From Rhynochetos jubatus (taxonomy: Eukaryota; Chordata; Aves; Eurypygiformes; Rhynochetidae): 64,000 nucleotides of DNA. The notes under the pieces were generated by a model. It worked only from the letters and a program-made list of their open reading frames with translations. It was not told where the DNA came from and did not search any database. Where the stretch lies: the NCBI GenBank assembly GCA_027574665.1, contig CM050650.1, positions 50,885,304 to 50,949,303 of the forward strand, read 5' to 3'. Numbering within the stretch: position 1 is the first letter of the stretch; each line of letters starts with the position of its first letter. Below are positions 63,466-64,000 of this stretch, one piece after another. The position numbers were made by a program, and so were the translations under genes.

Positions 63466-64000
63466 CATTTTTGTCATGTCTTCTTGACCCCACCCAAATT
63501 ACTAGTCTTACTCAGTAGAGTCCTAAAGTACCTCACTGTAGATATTTCTTTCTAAATTCACATGTAAGACAACTTTTAGGATGGCAGTTTTCTCAGGAAT
63601 CGTAAGAGGATTTACCTGTAGAAGATACTTTTACAGTTCTGTTGAGCTGTTTCACTGAGAAGCAGATTGGGAGATAGATAAAAGAAAAAATAAACAGGAT
63701 GGCATGCATGATTACTGTAATGAAATACGAAGGGAGAAAGAGCAAACAGCATAGCGCAGAGCATGAGATCATATAACTGAATGACTACATATAACCGAAT
63801 AACTGGTAGGTGAGGAAGATTCATTCTTGCTGCTCTGCACCATTGCCTGTAAACCTTGCTCTCCAGCACAGTGCAACCAATTAGATGGCACCCTTGTCTT
63901 TGTTCTTTGCCAGCTAGGGTTATTAAATTATAAATTTTATAACATAAATTATTATGCTATTTGCAAATATTATAACTTCTTATTGTCTTGTAAGACATAT
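63466..64000. other. Unique stretch at window end
   Basis: AT-rich sequence with no gene or repeat recognised. An 85-codon - strand frame (63612-63869) is unremarkable. Confidence 0.5.

Noticed and set aside
1..64000. CRISPR array, operons, riboswitches and other prokaryotic features.
   Set aside because: The window is vertebrate nuclear DNA. No regular spacer-repeat array and no dense coding were seen.

Overview
The window looks like nuclear DNA of a bird. The evidence is four copies of the CR1 LINE with the avian-type 3' end (units of ATTCTRTG and no poly-A tail), one long terminal repeat of a kind I know as dispersed in many bird genomes, and an AT-rich, otherwise repeat-poor background. 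The species cannot be told from what is here. I recognise no host protein-coding exon, tRNA, rRNA or known microRNA in the 64 kb. The longest open frames outside the repeats (146 and 157 codons) match no family I know, and by rough estimate are about what chance gives over six frames of this length. The stretch is most likely an intergenic desert or part of a large intron.

Layout. 1-8938: unique AT-rich DNA with a G/T-rich tract (3806-3881) and a pyrimidine-biased stretch (about 4366-4795). 8939-10080: CR1 copy on the + strand whose reverse transcriptase has lost its catalytic centre. 10081-30883: unique DNA with a diverged 48-bp direct-repeat pair (16461 and 16998) beside a perfect AGGTCA-type inverted repeat. 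30884-33221: the largest CR1 copy, on the - strand, running from the 3' end into the end of the endonuclease domain. 33376-33480: an ancient MIR-like SINE. 36624-36840: short CR1 tail, - strand. 37610-38022: small CpG-rich peak. 40111-41217: retroviral-type LTR, best read on the - strand, carrying an internal 45-52 bp tandem repeat. 41218-63055: unique DNA with a palindromic fossil element (47390-47540) and mononucleotide runs. 63056-63465: a T47 run, then a CR1 tail on the - strand.

No genes work together here. The CR1 copies are broken (5' truncation, frameshifts, lost or changed catalytic residues). The most unusual object is the LTR at 40-41 kb: between its TATA-like box and its AATAAA lies a 166-codon open frame, part of it built from 15-residue repeats. 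I found no convincing undescribed system. The rest are modest leads: fossil repeats, hairpins, and possible conserved or CpG-rich noncoding segments, all of which need alignment to other birds.
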